The translations under genes were made by a program, and so were the position numbers. A DNA stretch of 29,096 nucleotides from a virus: positions 1-29,096 of IMG/VR virus record IMGVR_UViG_3300047481_001519; one strand, 5' to 3'. Shown here piece by piece: positions 6,327 through 13,526 of this stretch. Under the pieces are notes generated by a model, which was not told the origin of the DNA, made no database searches, and worked only from the letters and a program-made list of their open reading frames with translations. Each line of letters begins with the position of its first letter. Position 1 is the first letter of the stretch.

Positions 6327-7035
6327 TGTACTTGTAGAGTCCTTGCATGGACCCAACATCTGACCGCTGAGTTGGAGGCGCAGCAGCCATTCTCATAAAG
6401 TAAGGGTTATATAAATTTGAAAAAGCTTGACTTCCTTGAACACTTTGGAATGCTTGAATAGGAGCAGACAAAGTTCCATATAAACGAGAAGCGCCACGCT
6501 CACTTGTCCCGGCAATTAAACCTGTTCCCGCTGCCGTTGTCCCTCTTAGACTACCAACATTAGAACTAGCTAAGTTTGCTAAATTCTGTGTAGCCGCTTT
6601 AGTTGTATCGACAGCTGCTCTTGCATAACCGGAAGCTTGTGACCCCACTCTTTGAGAGGAAGCTTCTGCTGCTTTAGCAACAGCAGAGTTAACTTTACCC
6701 ATATCGTACATTACTTTTGTTCCGTAATCCTTCATCTGGCCGCCAATGGCGCCCATAGCATTTCTATAAGAAGGAGAGGATAAAAGTTTAGGATCAAAAT
6801 TCTTTATAGAAGCTTCGTGTTTTGCAATAGCAGCATCTATTGTAGATTTAAAATAATCTCTAAACTTTTTAGATAAATCTGAAGTTTTAGTGCCGGTTAG
6901 GGTATCTATTGAACCAAGAACACCTGCTTGTTTAGATGTGTAATCTTGCTCTCGACCTTCTGCTGCACTTTTAGTTGCAGCTTGCGCATTCATTGCCTGA
7001 ATAGCGCCCAGATTTATAGCAAGTCCGTCAGCCAT
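6319..7035 (-). CDS. Probable internal or tail virion protein, Ala-rich, 238 aa
   Basis: The start ATG at 7035 overlaps the upstream stop by 8 nt; an upstream in-frame TTG extension is unlikely. The protein is rich in Ala, Ser and Gln and predicted helical over residues 1-190 (for example AINLGAIQAMNAQAATKSAA), with a Gly/Thr-rich segment (GTTAAGTGLIAG) before a Tyr/Phe-rich end. Small helical Ala-rich proteins beside a lysozyme-like virion protein are often ejected or internal core proteins, which is an inference from position and composition. Confidence 0.55.
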   Translation of the reverse strand: MADGLAINLGAIQAMNAQAATKSAAEGREQDYTSKQAGVLGSIDTLTGTKTSDLSKKFRDYFKSTIDAAIAKHEASIKNFDPKLLSSPSYRNAMGAIGGQMKDYGTKVMYDMGKVNSAVAKAAEASSQRVGSQASGYARAAVDTTKAATQNLANLASSNVGSLRGTTAAGTGLIAGTSERGASRLYGTLSAPIQAFQSVQGSQAFSNLYNPYFMRMAAAPPTQRSDVGSMQGLYKYNV

Positions 7036-8410
7036 ACTCGAAAACAGGAAGACCTTTCCTAATTGTATCAAGAATATGATCTTTAATCTTAATAACCTCT
7101 GCATCTGCTGAAGTAGAACCCTTATTAAAGAAATCCATAGAGATGTGAGCCCCAGTAGTGGATCCAGTTCGCCCTTGAGTTCCTATATACGTGCCTGGAT
7201 TTATTACATCTCCTGGCTTAAGATTCTGGTTTAATTCATCAAAATGCGCAATTAATGTATCTGCTACTTTTCCTTGAGGTGTTTTAAACCTAAGCTCGAC
7301 ATAATTTCCGTAACCACGTGTGGTGGCTCCTTTCTCTAAATTAAACTCTCTGGGATCTTTAACTACTTTTAAAACTTCTGCTTGAAAAGGAGCTACAAAT
7401 TTTGCTCCTCTTTTGCCTCCCTCAATAACAAAATCCATACCTTTCCCTCCAGTATCGTTCGGATTTGTTATAGAAACCCCTGTATAGGCAACCCCTTGTG
7501 ACGGTTTTGCTGCAGTTTCAATATTTTTACCTGCGTTTTGAGCAAGATTACCTTGTCGCATGTTATTAACAAGTTGTTCCAAGTCAGAAGCAGCTTGGTT
7601 GTATCCTTGCTCTGCTTTTGCAACATTTAAATAACTGTTAACTAAATCAATAGGATCCTTCATAGGCGTTGTTTTGACCATAGCACTCATAGCTTGAGAT
7701 CTATATATTTCTGCGGCGTCTTGATCACGAGGGTCTTCACTGTCTTCTAACTCGGAGGCTAGTTGCAGTAAAGAAAAAGCCTGTAAATACTCATTTGGAG
7801 CGTCCGTTTTTACAGCCGTAGAAGCAATTAAATTTTTAGAGATTGTTTCATTTAACGCTTCATTAAAGTCAAAAGGTTTAACTTTAAAAGGAGTTGTCTC
7901 TGCATTTGCATTTGTTTGCTGATTAGGTACTTCGGCTTTAGCACCAAAACTAGGTAGATCTCCTAGAACACGTCTAGCGTTCTCATAAAGATCGCCACCT
8001 TGCCGAAAACGTTTTGCTGCACTAGAAACAGAAGTACCAAAAGAATCTTTCTTACTTAACGAAACATTAGGATTACCTCCTAAAACTGTTGCGTAAGCAC
8101 GTTCAATCCCCATACCTGGCTTATACCCTCTGTCCAAAAGAAATTGAACAGCACTCGGCATCTGTTCCGCACGAGTATATTTACCAATACGAGAGGGATT
8201 TAAGTATTTTGCTCTTTCCCCCGGTCCGAATTGGATCATCCCATAGTATTTTCCTCCCTCACCACCCCAAATATTGGGGTCCATATTGGTTCCTGACTCT
8301 AAGGAAAGAAACCCTCCTAATTCGTATGGATTAAGTTTTAATTTTTGTGCAGCCTCAAATATCGCTGCACGATCAGCCGGAGGTAAAGATCCAATGCGAG
8401 GGTTTGGCAT
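7028..8410 (-). CDS. Virion protein with lysozyme-like N-terminus and degenerate M23-like C-terminus, 460 aa
   Basis: I start at the ATG 8410; the longer frame would need a TTG. Residues 30-70 (FLSLESG, then GGEGGKYYGMIQFG) match phage lysozyme/transglycosylase-like domains, with E38 as the likely catalytic acid. Residues 150-305 are charged and helical. Residues 308-460 follow the M23 endopeptidase fold: GKGMDF (D326), a core ending IAHF (H389), and GAHISMDF (H422). In active M23 enzymes a His precedes D326 by four residues and the last motif is HxH. Here those two zinc ligands are G322 and S424, so this half is probably non-catalytic. A virion-associated wall-penetration protein is the likely role. 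Confidence 0.7.
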   Translation of the reverse strand: MPNPRIGSLPPADRAAIFEAAQKLKLNPYELGGFLSLESGTNMDPNIWGGEGGKYYGMIQFGPGERAKYLNPSRIGKYTRAEQMPSAVQFLLDRGYKPGMGIERAYATVLGGNPNVSLSKKDSFGTSVSSAAKRFRQGGDLYENARRVLGDLPSFGAKAEVPNQQTNANAETTPFKVKPFDFNEALNETISKNLIASTAVKTDAPNEYLQAFSLLQLASELEDSEDPRDQDAAEIYRSQAMSAMVKTTPMKDPIDLVNSYLNVAKAEQGYNQAASDLEQLVNNMRQGNLAQNAGKNIETAAKPSQGVAYTGVSITNPNDTGGKGMDFVIEGGKRGAKFVAPFQAEVLKVVKDPREFNLEKGATTRGYGNYVELRFKTPQGKVADTLIAHFDELNQNLKPGDVINPGTYIGTQGRTGSTTGAHISMDFFNKGSTSADAEVIKIKDHILDTIRKGLPVFEYG

Positions 8411-8676
8411 AATTATCAGAGTTTTATCTAACCCAGTTTGATTCGGCCTTGAGACCTGGTGCAAATACGGCTTGGACAGACGTAATTAAGCTAAAAGTAA
8501 CCGCAAGGTGGCGAACAAAGCTAGGGCAAAGAGTCATCAAATTAAAGCAACAACACTGGCTCCCGCAAATCAAAAGATTTTTGTCCAGTTGGCTTGGGCT
8601 TACATGAGGAGCAACGCCAAGAATAAATTTAACCTCGATATTACTTTAGCTAAACAAACAATAAGTATAAAAAGTA

Positions 8677-8931
8677 TTAATTTTCGACTGAAGTTACATC
8701 GTCATCAAACAAATCTATATTCGTATCCACAGCAATTCCAGCGTCTTCCATTACAGAAAGATAAGCCCGCTCACGGCAAATAAGTCGATAAACCATATTC
8801 CAAAAAAACTGATCTCTTTCTCTGTTCTTAAGGGAATGAGCTTTATTGCGGATACGAGTCAGCGTAAATTCGTCCTCAAGCGTCAAGCCGCAGTGGACTC
8901 TTTTTTGTCCTTCAGCACAGTCTCCATTCAT
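8677..8931 (-). CDS. nblA: NblA-like phycobilisome degradation protein, 84 aa
   Basis: Residues 16-62 align without gaps to what I recall of cyanobacterial NblA. The shared positions are L16-T-L18-E19-x2-F22 at the start of helix 1, F42 in helix 2, and R53-E54-x2-Y57 near its end. NblA is a small helical adaptor that brings Clp protease to phycobilisomes, and freshwater and marine cyanophages are known to carry it. This version has a 15-residue N-terminal and an acidic C-terminal extension (DLFDDD), and lacks the Lys found near the end of helix 2 in the cellular protein. It sits alone between structural genes, as auxiliary metabolic genes often do. The call rests on this manual alignment. Confidence 0.55.
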   Translation of the reverse strand: MNGDCAEGQKRVHCGLTLEDEFTLTRIRNKAHSLKNRERDQFFWNMVYRLICRERAYLSVMEDAGIAVDTNIDLFDDDVTSVEN

Positions 8932-9002
8932 CGGCCTGCTACAGATGCCTCAATTGTAGCTAAATCCAAACCTTTTCGAATTTCAGAAACCCGAAAATTA
9001 AG

Positions 9003-9272
9003 CTACCAGTTTCGGCAGCTCCAAAAACCCGCTGTTAGTTTGCTCTTGGGCTCATCACAGTTATGACGCGCACGAAAATTACGCCTCCGCTCAGGATCGT
9101 CACGCTTAATTTCCATATTTGCGTCTCCAAATCTAACTAAGCGAACTTGATCGCCCTCTTTAGCTGCCACGGAGAACTTTTTTCCTCCCTGTTTATCCCG
9201 TTTCGGTTTGTTATACCCTTGAAAGATTTCTCCTGCCAGTCGAATTGTCATCTGAGCTGAATATCTCTTCAA
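9003..9272 (-). CDS. Conserved phage protein with RRRNFRARHNC...FWSCRNW signature, 89 aa
   Basis: The C-terminal half (FGDANMEIKRDDPERRRNFR, then ARHNC and FWSC-x-NW) is a signature I recognise in many short proteins of tailed phages of diverse hosts. The conserved Cys and His residues suggest a bound metal. The function is not established to my knowledge; it is usually encoded among head genes. The N-terminal 20 residues are basic. The ATG at 9272 is the likely start, facing the divergent HTH gene at 9406. Confidence 0.65.
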   Translation of the reverse strand: MKRYSAQMTIRLAGEIFQGYNKPKRDKQGGKKFSVAAKEGDQVRLVRFGDANMEIKRDDPERRRNFRARHNCDEPKSKLTAGFWSCRNW

Positions 9273-9405
9273 ATTATAGAAAACCTAAAGGCAATCAAAA
9301 AAATTCACAAACATTAAATTCGTCTAAGGGTCAAAAACTTGTGTTGCGCACAGAGCTAACTAGGCTAACATAAGCTCGTCTGATTCTTTCTTGCATACAA
9401 GCTGT

Positions 9406-9672
9406 ATGGACGCCAAAACTTTGTTGACCATTGCGGAGACTGCGAAATTACTTAACTGTAGTTCGGGCTTTGTTCGTAAACGTATTGCTCTGTCAGAATC
9501 CAATCAGAATGGAGGCTGGCCTAAGTCCGTGTACATAAATCTACAGCCGAACGGAGCTAAATCTCTGTACCGCGTCAACAAAGAAGCACTAGAGTCCTTT
9601 CTCCAAGACTCTAAAGAGGAAGCTACAGTAGAAGAATCCGGTCTAGAAGCCTGTTCTTTAGCTTCTTTCTGA
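9406..9672 (+). CDS. Excisionase-like HTH protein, 88 aa
   Basis: The ATG at 9406 is preferred over a TTG at 9391. Residues 1-65 have the MerR/excisionase helix-turn-helix layout: LLTIAETAKLLNCSSGFVRK, then a wing with GGWPKSVYIN and a final helix NKEALESFL. The C-terminus is acidic. It is followed one base after its stop by the Dps-like gene, so both are probably co-transcribed from a promoter in the 133-nt divergent gap (a weak TTGCGC/TAACAT pair lies at 9344-9371). It may regulate that pair. Confidence 0.6.
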   Translation: MDAKTLLTIAETAKLLNCSSGFVRKRIALSESNQNGGWPKSVYINLQPNGAKSLYRVNKEALESFLQDSKEEATVEESGLEACSLASF

Positions 9673-9673
9673 T

Positions 9674-10219
9674 ATGACTTACTCGGATTCCTTCACCCAA
9701 ACACAAATGCAGCCCACGATCGCAATGGAGTCCGAGCAAGAGTCGATTCAGCCCGAAATCGAGCAGCCAAAGACAACAGTACAAGGCATGGTCGAAATTT
9801 TAATTGACTATGCCTCGTATTTACACCAGCTTTACGCCCAGTCTCACTTAATTCACTTAAATATTGAAGGACCTCTATTTTTTCCAATCCATGATTTTTT
9901 AAAAGAACAGTACGAAGCTCACATCGTACAGTTCGACAAAACCTCAGAGTTTGTTAGAACATTGGATTACTTAATGCCTATGTGCCATCGCGGACTAACA
10001 CAGGCACATAAAGGGTTTAAACATGTTAAAGATTACGACACCCGTAATATGCTCACTACTTACTTAAAAAATTTAGAAGACGCTGGAATGACAGCAAAAG
10101 ATGTACTGGAATATGCCCGAGATCTTGGAGCAATTGACGTTGAAAACTATATGGCGGAACTTGCGGGAGACATGTTTAAAGCAGCGTGGATGCTTAAATC
10201 GACACTGAGGTCTAAGTAA
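9674..10219 (+). CDS. Dps-like ferritin, 181 aa
   Basis: Residues 37-180 form the four-helix pattern of Dps. The segment HLNIEGPLFFPIHDFLKEQY matches the family's HWNVxGxxFxxLH stretch. H61, H73, D88 and E92 have exactly the spacing of the E. coli Dps ferroxidase residues H51, H63, D78 and E82; the Trp and the second Asp of that site are Leu and Lys here. Dps oxidises and stores iron as a 12-mer and protects DNA from peroxide. The N-terminal 35 residues are a Gln/Glu-rich tail, unlike the basic DNA-binding tails of some Dps proteins. It overlaps the convergent fibre gene by 8 nt. A protective role during infection or in the virion is inferred. Confidence 0.65.
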   Translation: MTYSDSFTQTQMQPTIAMESEQESIQPEIEQPKTTVQGMVEILIDYASYLHQLYAQSHLIHLNIEGPLFFPIHDFLKEQYEAHIVQFDKTSEFVRTLDYLMPMCHRGLTQAHKGFKHVKDYDTRNMLTTYLKNLEDAGMTAKDVLEYARDLGAIDVENYMAELAGDMFKAAWMLKSTLRSK

Positions 10220-10916
10220 AGGCCCAACCATTAAGAGCGCGAACAAACAAGCCACTAGGTGTGGTCCCAGAACTTTGCACTTGATAAATAAGAGTACCAG
10301 ACGAATAACTGGTGGGGCTAGGTAGTCCGCTAAGTAATACTAAAACCGAAGGTGTTCCTGCAGAAGTGACCACGCCACTAGCAAGTATTGCTCCACTAGC
10401 TAAAAGCGCAGTGTTTGCTGTAATAGAACCACTAGCAAGTATTGCTCCACTAGCTAAAAGCGCAGTGTTTGCTGTAATAGAACCACTAGCAAGTATTGCT
10501 CCACTAGCTAAAAGCGCAGTGTTTGCTGTAGTAGCGAGAGTTGTTATTGCACCACTGGCAATTATGCAAGAGTTAGCCTGGGTAGCAAAAGCCGCTGTAT
10601 CCGAAAAACCAGCATATATTTTTGTCCATGCTGAGCCCGTCCATACTTTTAAGTAAGGATTGCCTGCTGTAGCGTCTGTCCACAGTTCTCCGATTGAGTT
10701 TCCCGCTAACCCTACAGGCACCGCATTAGGTGCTGTAGTTCCATAAGGGGTAGGTCCGATTTTAACTATGTTTCCCGCAGAGTCCTCAAAGTAAACTCCT
10801 GGATCAGCAGCACCAAAGTTTATGGATAGCTCACCATTAACAAGAATGTTTCCACTAGGTCTATCTGAAGCATTACCAGATCTTTTAGATAAGATCGTAA
10901 CCGGCGTTGAAGTCAT
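10212..10916 (-). CDS. Fibre-like protein with 18-aa tandem repeats, 234 aa
   Basis: The start is the ATG at 10916, with a GGAGG inside the last codons of the upstream gene and a one-base gap between the genes. The N-terminal part (SGNILVNGELSINFGAADPG, then VYFEDSAGNIVKIG) resembles tail-fibre N-terminal domains seen in cyanophages, followed by an LWxD repeat (GELWTDATAGNPYLKVW). Residues 130-180 consist of three perfect 18-residue repeats containing TANTALLASGAILASGSI. The C-terminal 45 residues form a small beta domain ending NGWAFT. A tail fibre or spike is likely, and its attachment partner is unknown. Confidence 0.65.
   Translation of the reverse strand: MTSTPVTILSKRSGNASDRPSGNILVNGELSINFGAADPGVYFEDSAGNIVKIGPTPYGTTAPNAVPVGLAGNSIGELWTDATAGNPYLKVWTGSAWTKIYAGFSDTAAFATQANSCIIASGAITTLATTANTALLASGAILASGSITANTALLASGAILASGSITANTALLASGAILASGVVTSAGTPSVLVLLSGLPSPTSYSSGTLIYQVQSSGTTPSGLFVRALNGWAFT
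10381..10534 (-). repeat. 54-bp perfect tandem repeat, about 2.9 copies
   Basis: Copies begin at 10381, 10435 and 10489. The first two are identical base for base and the third diverges only near its end. Each encodes 18 residues of the fibre-like protein. The lack of synonymous differences suggests recent expansion or ongoing copy-number change. The repeat also keeps the opposite strand open, which creates a spurious frame there. Confidence 0.85.
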
Positions 10917-10917
10917 T

Positions 10918-12456
10918 TTAATAAGTTCCTCCGTTTATAAATGAGGGGGGAGAACTAGGAGGTACTAGATTACCATTATTATACTGACCTCCGTCTATGC
11001 TGTTCGGAGAGCTGGTAACAATAACTCCATTAGCATATGTTCCTCCGTCGTAAGTTTCCTGAGGTAAAGTACCAGGATTTAATGGGTTAAAATCGTCAAT
11101 TGTAAATAATTCAAAATTTGTATCTTGTAGTTCGGTAAGATCGTCTAATTGACCAAAGTTTAACGTTTTGGCAATCATGTTATATTTATCAGAATAAAGT
11201 AAATGCTTAGGTAGCCCACTTAAGGAAGGACTATAACGTTGCCACCAAATAAGATCTTCTTCTCGCTTTAAATAACTCATTTGTTTTTTTAAATCAATCT
11301 CAAATTTTTCACGGTAATACTCGTTCATTGGTTCATCATTTGGTTGGGGTAACCGAAACGATGTAACATCCGACAGATTAAATCTTCTTTGCATATCCCA
11401 GAAAGAAGCGTATATGTGTTTACACCATTTAGGCTGAAAATAAAATAAAAACGGATCCGAGTAAATAGCTGTGTCTGAATACACAGGAGCGGTATAAATT
11501 TTATTTAAATAAATAAAACCAAAAGTTCTCACATAACCAGGGTAATCAGCTGAAGATGCTTGTCGAGTAGGAGCATCTGGGCCAGCATCAAAAAAACCAG
11601 GATCTATGTTAAGTACTTTTGTATAAGGGTATCGTTGTTTCAAGGAAAGGTTATAAAAATTAAATCCTTCCCTATTTAAAAAATCTTGACACGAACACTG
11701 AACTCGTATCTCAGTGGTTAAGAATTCACCAACGGCAGGAGGCCCAGTGGCAGGAACAACAATTGTATTGGCATCTACCACAGACCAACTTGCGTCGTCT
11801 GAGAACGAAAGAAATAAAGTGTTAAAGTCTGGATTTATACTCGGAGTAGTTACTATTCCGTTAAAACCTACTGCTACTACTGTGTAGTTGTTGTATCCAA
11901 ACTCTTTTTCGCTACCATCCGCTCTAAATCTATTGGATAATACCTCTCCAGCAAAATAAGAAATAGGAGAACCAAATCTTTGACTTAAAACAACGGCATA
12001 AGTCGTATCGTTATATTGAGTTACAGATTGAATTGAGATACCAAAGTCCAAAAAGTTAAAAGTATCCCGTGGGCGAATACCCACCATGTGCATTCTGGTA
12101 TCGGCACGGCGCGTTGGATATACAAAGAATAGACCGGGTATGTAACCTCCTACACCAGCAGTGCCTGAGACGTAATATTTAAAAGATGAATAAACTAGAC
12201 CGCTGTACGCACCTTGTGCATACATACTAAGTTCGTAGCCACGGCGCCAACGAACCCAAAGGGAAGCATAATCATAGTCGCTTAAAATACTAAAATCTTT
12301 TGTACCAACTGCAGGTCTGAACCTACGTTCAAAAGGTAATGGGTTTATAAGTTGAGCTTTATTGTCAGCACCAGCAATGTTTGAAATAGATTCAAAAGAG
12401 CCAAGTGACTTTTGGTTCTTAAAGGAAAAACTGTCAGAACCTTTTTTGCGAGACAC
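10918..12456 (-). CDS. Large virion protein with SWIM-like CxC...CxH motif, 512 aa
   Basis: The start is GTG at 12456. The protein is rich in aromatic residues (YDYASLWVRWRRGYELSMY) and beta strands, as expected for a tail or adaptor component. It carries C254-S-C256-Q-D-F and, 89 residues later, W-C345-K-H347, which is the CxC...CxH ligand pattern of SWIM zinc sites, here with a long insert. The last 45 residues contain three short Gly/Tyr repeats (DGGTYANG, DGGQYNNG, NGGTY). No family was recognised for the whole chain. It heads the cluster 12456-10212 and is probably a tail protein. Confidence 0.6.
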   Translation of the reverse strand: MSRKKGSDSFSFKNQKSLGSFESISNIAGADNKAQLINPLPFERRFRPAVGTKDFSILSDYDYASLWVRWRRGYELSMYAQGAYSGLVYSSFKYYVSGTAGVGGYIPGLFFVYPTRRADTRMHMVGIRPRDTFNFLDFGISIQSVTQYNDTTYAVVLSQRFGSPISYFAGEVLSNRFRADGSEKEFGYNNYTVVAVGFNGIVTTPSINPDFNTLFLSFSDDASWSVVDANTIVVPATGPPAVGEFLTTEIRVQCSCQDFLNREGFNFYNLSLKQRYPYTKVLNIDPGFFDAGPDAPTRQASSADYPGYVRTFGFIYLNKIYTAPVYSDTAIYSDPFLFYFQPKWCKHIYASFWDMQRRFNLSDVTSFRLPQPNDEPMNEYYREKFEIDLKKQMSYLKREEDLIWWQRYSPSLSGLPKHLLYSDKYNMIAKTLNFGQLDDLTELQDTNFELFTIDDFNPLNPGTLPQETYDGGTYANGVIVTSSPNSIDGGQYNNGNLVPPSSPPSFINGGTY

Positions 12457-12459
12457 GGA

Positions 12460-13014
12460 TCAATAGAACCCACCTTGCGCAAAGACAGTGATACCAGAGG
12501 GGCTTAGACCACCAGAAACTGCAGCGGGGCCATTACCTATGTAACCGACACAGAGAATGTATCCTTTTTCAAGATAAAGTCCTTCACCTTTGCCTACTTC
12601 AATAGGGCGAAGAAGAGTTGTATCACCAACACCAGGTACGGGAGCGTTTATAGCAGGTAACTCGATTCTTTGAATATTTCCTTCAGTAGCTCCGCTGAGT
12701 CCAACTTCAACCTTGGATAGCATTAAAGCCGTGGAAGTGGAAGGCGCAGATTGATTTGGAGCATAAACGTAAAAAATTAATTCACAAGTTCGAACACCGC
12801 CTGCATTTGGATAACCTTCATTACTGACTAGAAAAATATCTTCAACTAAAGCAGCGTCTTCTGTAGGTAAATCACCCACACGAACAAGTTGAACTAGATT
12901 CGCAAACGAAGGGTTTGTAGGATCTACAGTTGATGTACCACTATTGATTTTAGCTCCTCTTAAAAAAGGGCGATCAATAAGGCAAGGTTGCTTGTTTGTG
13001 GAAGTAGAAGCCAT
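12460..13014 (-). CDS. Probable virion protein, 184 aa
   Basis: Not recognised. The ATG at 13014 has a GGAG about 8 nt upstream. The sequence is beta-rich with many Gly, Pro and Val residues (GEGLYLEKGYILCVGYIGNG) and lacks long helices, like small tail or baseplate proteins. It ends in GGFY, similar to the Gly/Tyr ends of the downstream 512-aa protein. The gene is three bases from that gene, so the two are probably coupled. Confidence 0.55.
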   Translation of the reverse strand: MASTSTNKQPCLIDRPFLRGAKINSGTSTVDPTNPSFANLVQLVRVGDLPTEDAALVEDIFLVSNEGYPNAGGVRTCELIFYVYAPNQSAPSTSTALMLSKVEVGLSGATEGNIQRIELPAINAPVPGVGDTTLLRPIEVGKGEGLYLEKGYILCVGYIGNGPAAVSGGLSPSGITVFAQGGFY

Positions 13015-13073
13015 TTAAAACTCCGAATGCCCTGCACAACTATTGGGTTTGGTTAAAGTCTAGCGCGTATTCT

Positions 13074-13511
13074 TTAGGCTATAGATGAGCCAGTAGAAGC
13101 TGAACTTAAGTAGTCGCCCATGTTCTTGTTGAACAACCCGGCAATAACAGCAGCCAATCCAGCAGTATTTGATTTAGGGTTATTCAAATAATCAGTTAAG
13201 AGGTCCCCACTCATACGTTGCCTTGATTTTGCTAGTAACTCTTTAGAGTAACCAGTTGGGCTACCCTTAGAAGCTCCGATAACGTCTCCGGCAACTCCAA
13301 GACCCATACCTATAGCCGAAAGCCAATCAAAATCCTTAGGTTTGTTTTTATCAATATTATATTTAGACGTATCGACTCCAATTCCTTTACCGAACGCTAA
13401 ATCGACATCTGAAGGACTAGACCCATAAAAACTTGGCGAAGACGCAACCCCAAAGGTTGCTGACTCAATCGGTTGAAAACCGCCAGAAAAATCAAAATCA
13501 TTAAAGGGCAT
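13074..13511 (-). CDS. Probable small virion protein, 145 aa
   Basis: Not recognised. The ATG at 13511 is preceded by CAGGAGAG. The first 45 residues are Phe/Ser/Gly-rich and look disordered. Residues 62-85 (DWLSAIGMGLGVAGDVIGAS) form a Gly/Ala-rich hydrophobic helix that could cross a membrane or insert in a channel, and the C-terminus again has a hydrophobic AGLAAVIAGLF stretch. A protein ejected with the DNA is possible. The evidence is composition and position only. Confidence 0.5.
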   Translation of the reverse strand: MPFNDFDFSGGFQPIESATFGVASSPSFYGSSPSDVDLAFGKGIGVDTSKYNIDKNKPKDFDWLSAIGMGLGVAGDVIGASKGSPTGYSKELLAKSRQRMSGDLLTDYLNNPKSNTAGLAAVIAGLFNKNMGDYLSSASTGSSIA

Positions 13512-13526
13512 GACTACTCTCCTGGT

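Noticed and set aside
8508-8783. Plus-strand 91-residue frame starting at GTG 8508
   Set aside because: The second half is antisense to the NblA-like gene. The first half (about 56 residues) has a weakly protein-like look, but there is no ATG or clear ribosome-binding site. The rest of the gap 8411-8676 shows nothing I can support.
10312-10656. Plus-strand 114-residue repetitive frame
   Set aside because: It is the antisense of the 54-bp repeats in the fibre-like gene. The repeat keeps the frame open by itself, and no ribosome-binding site is present.
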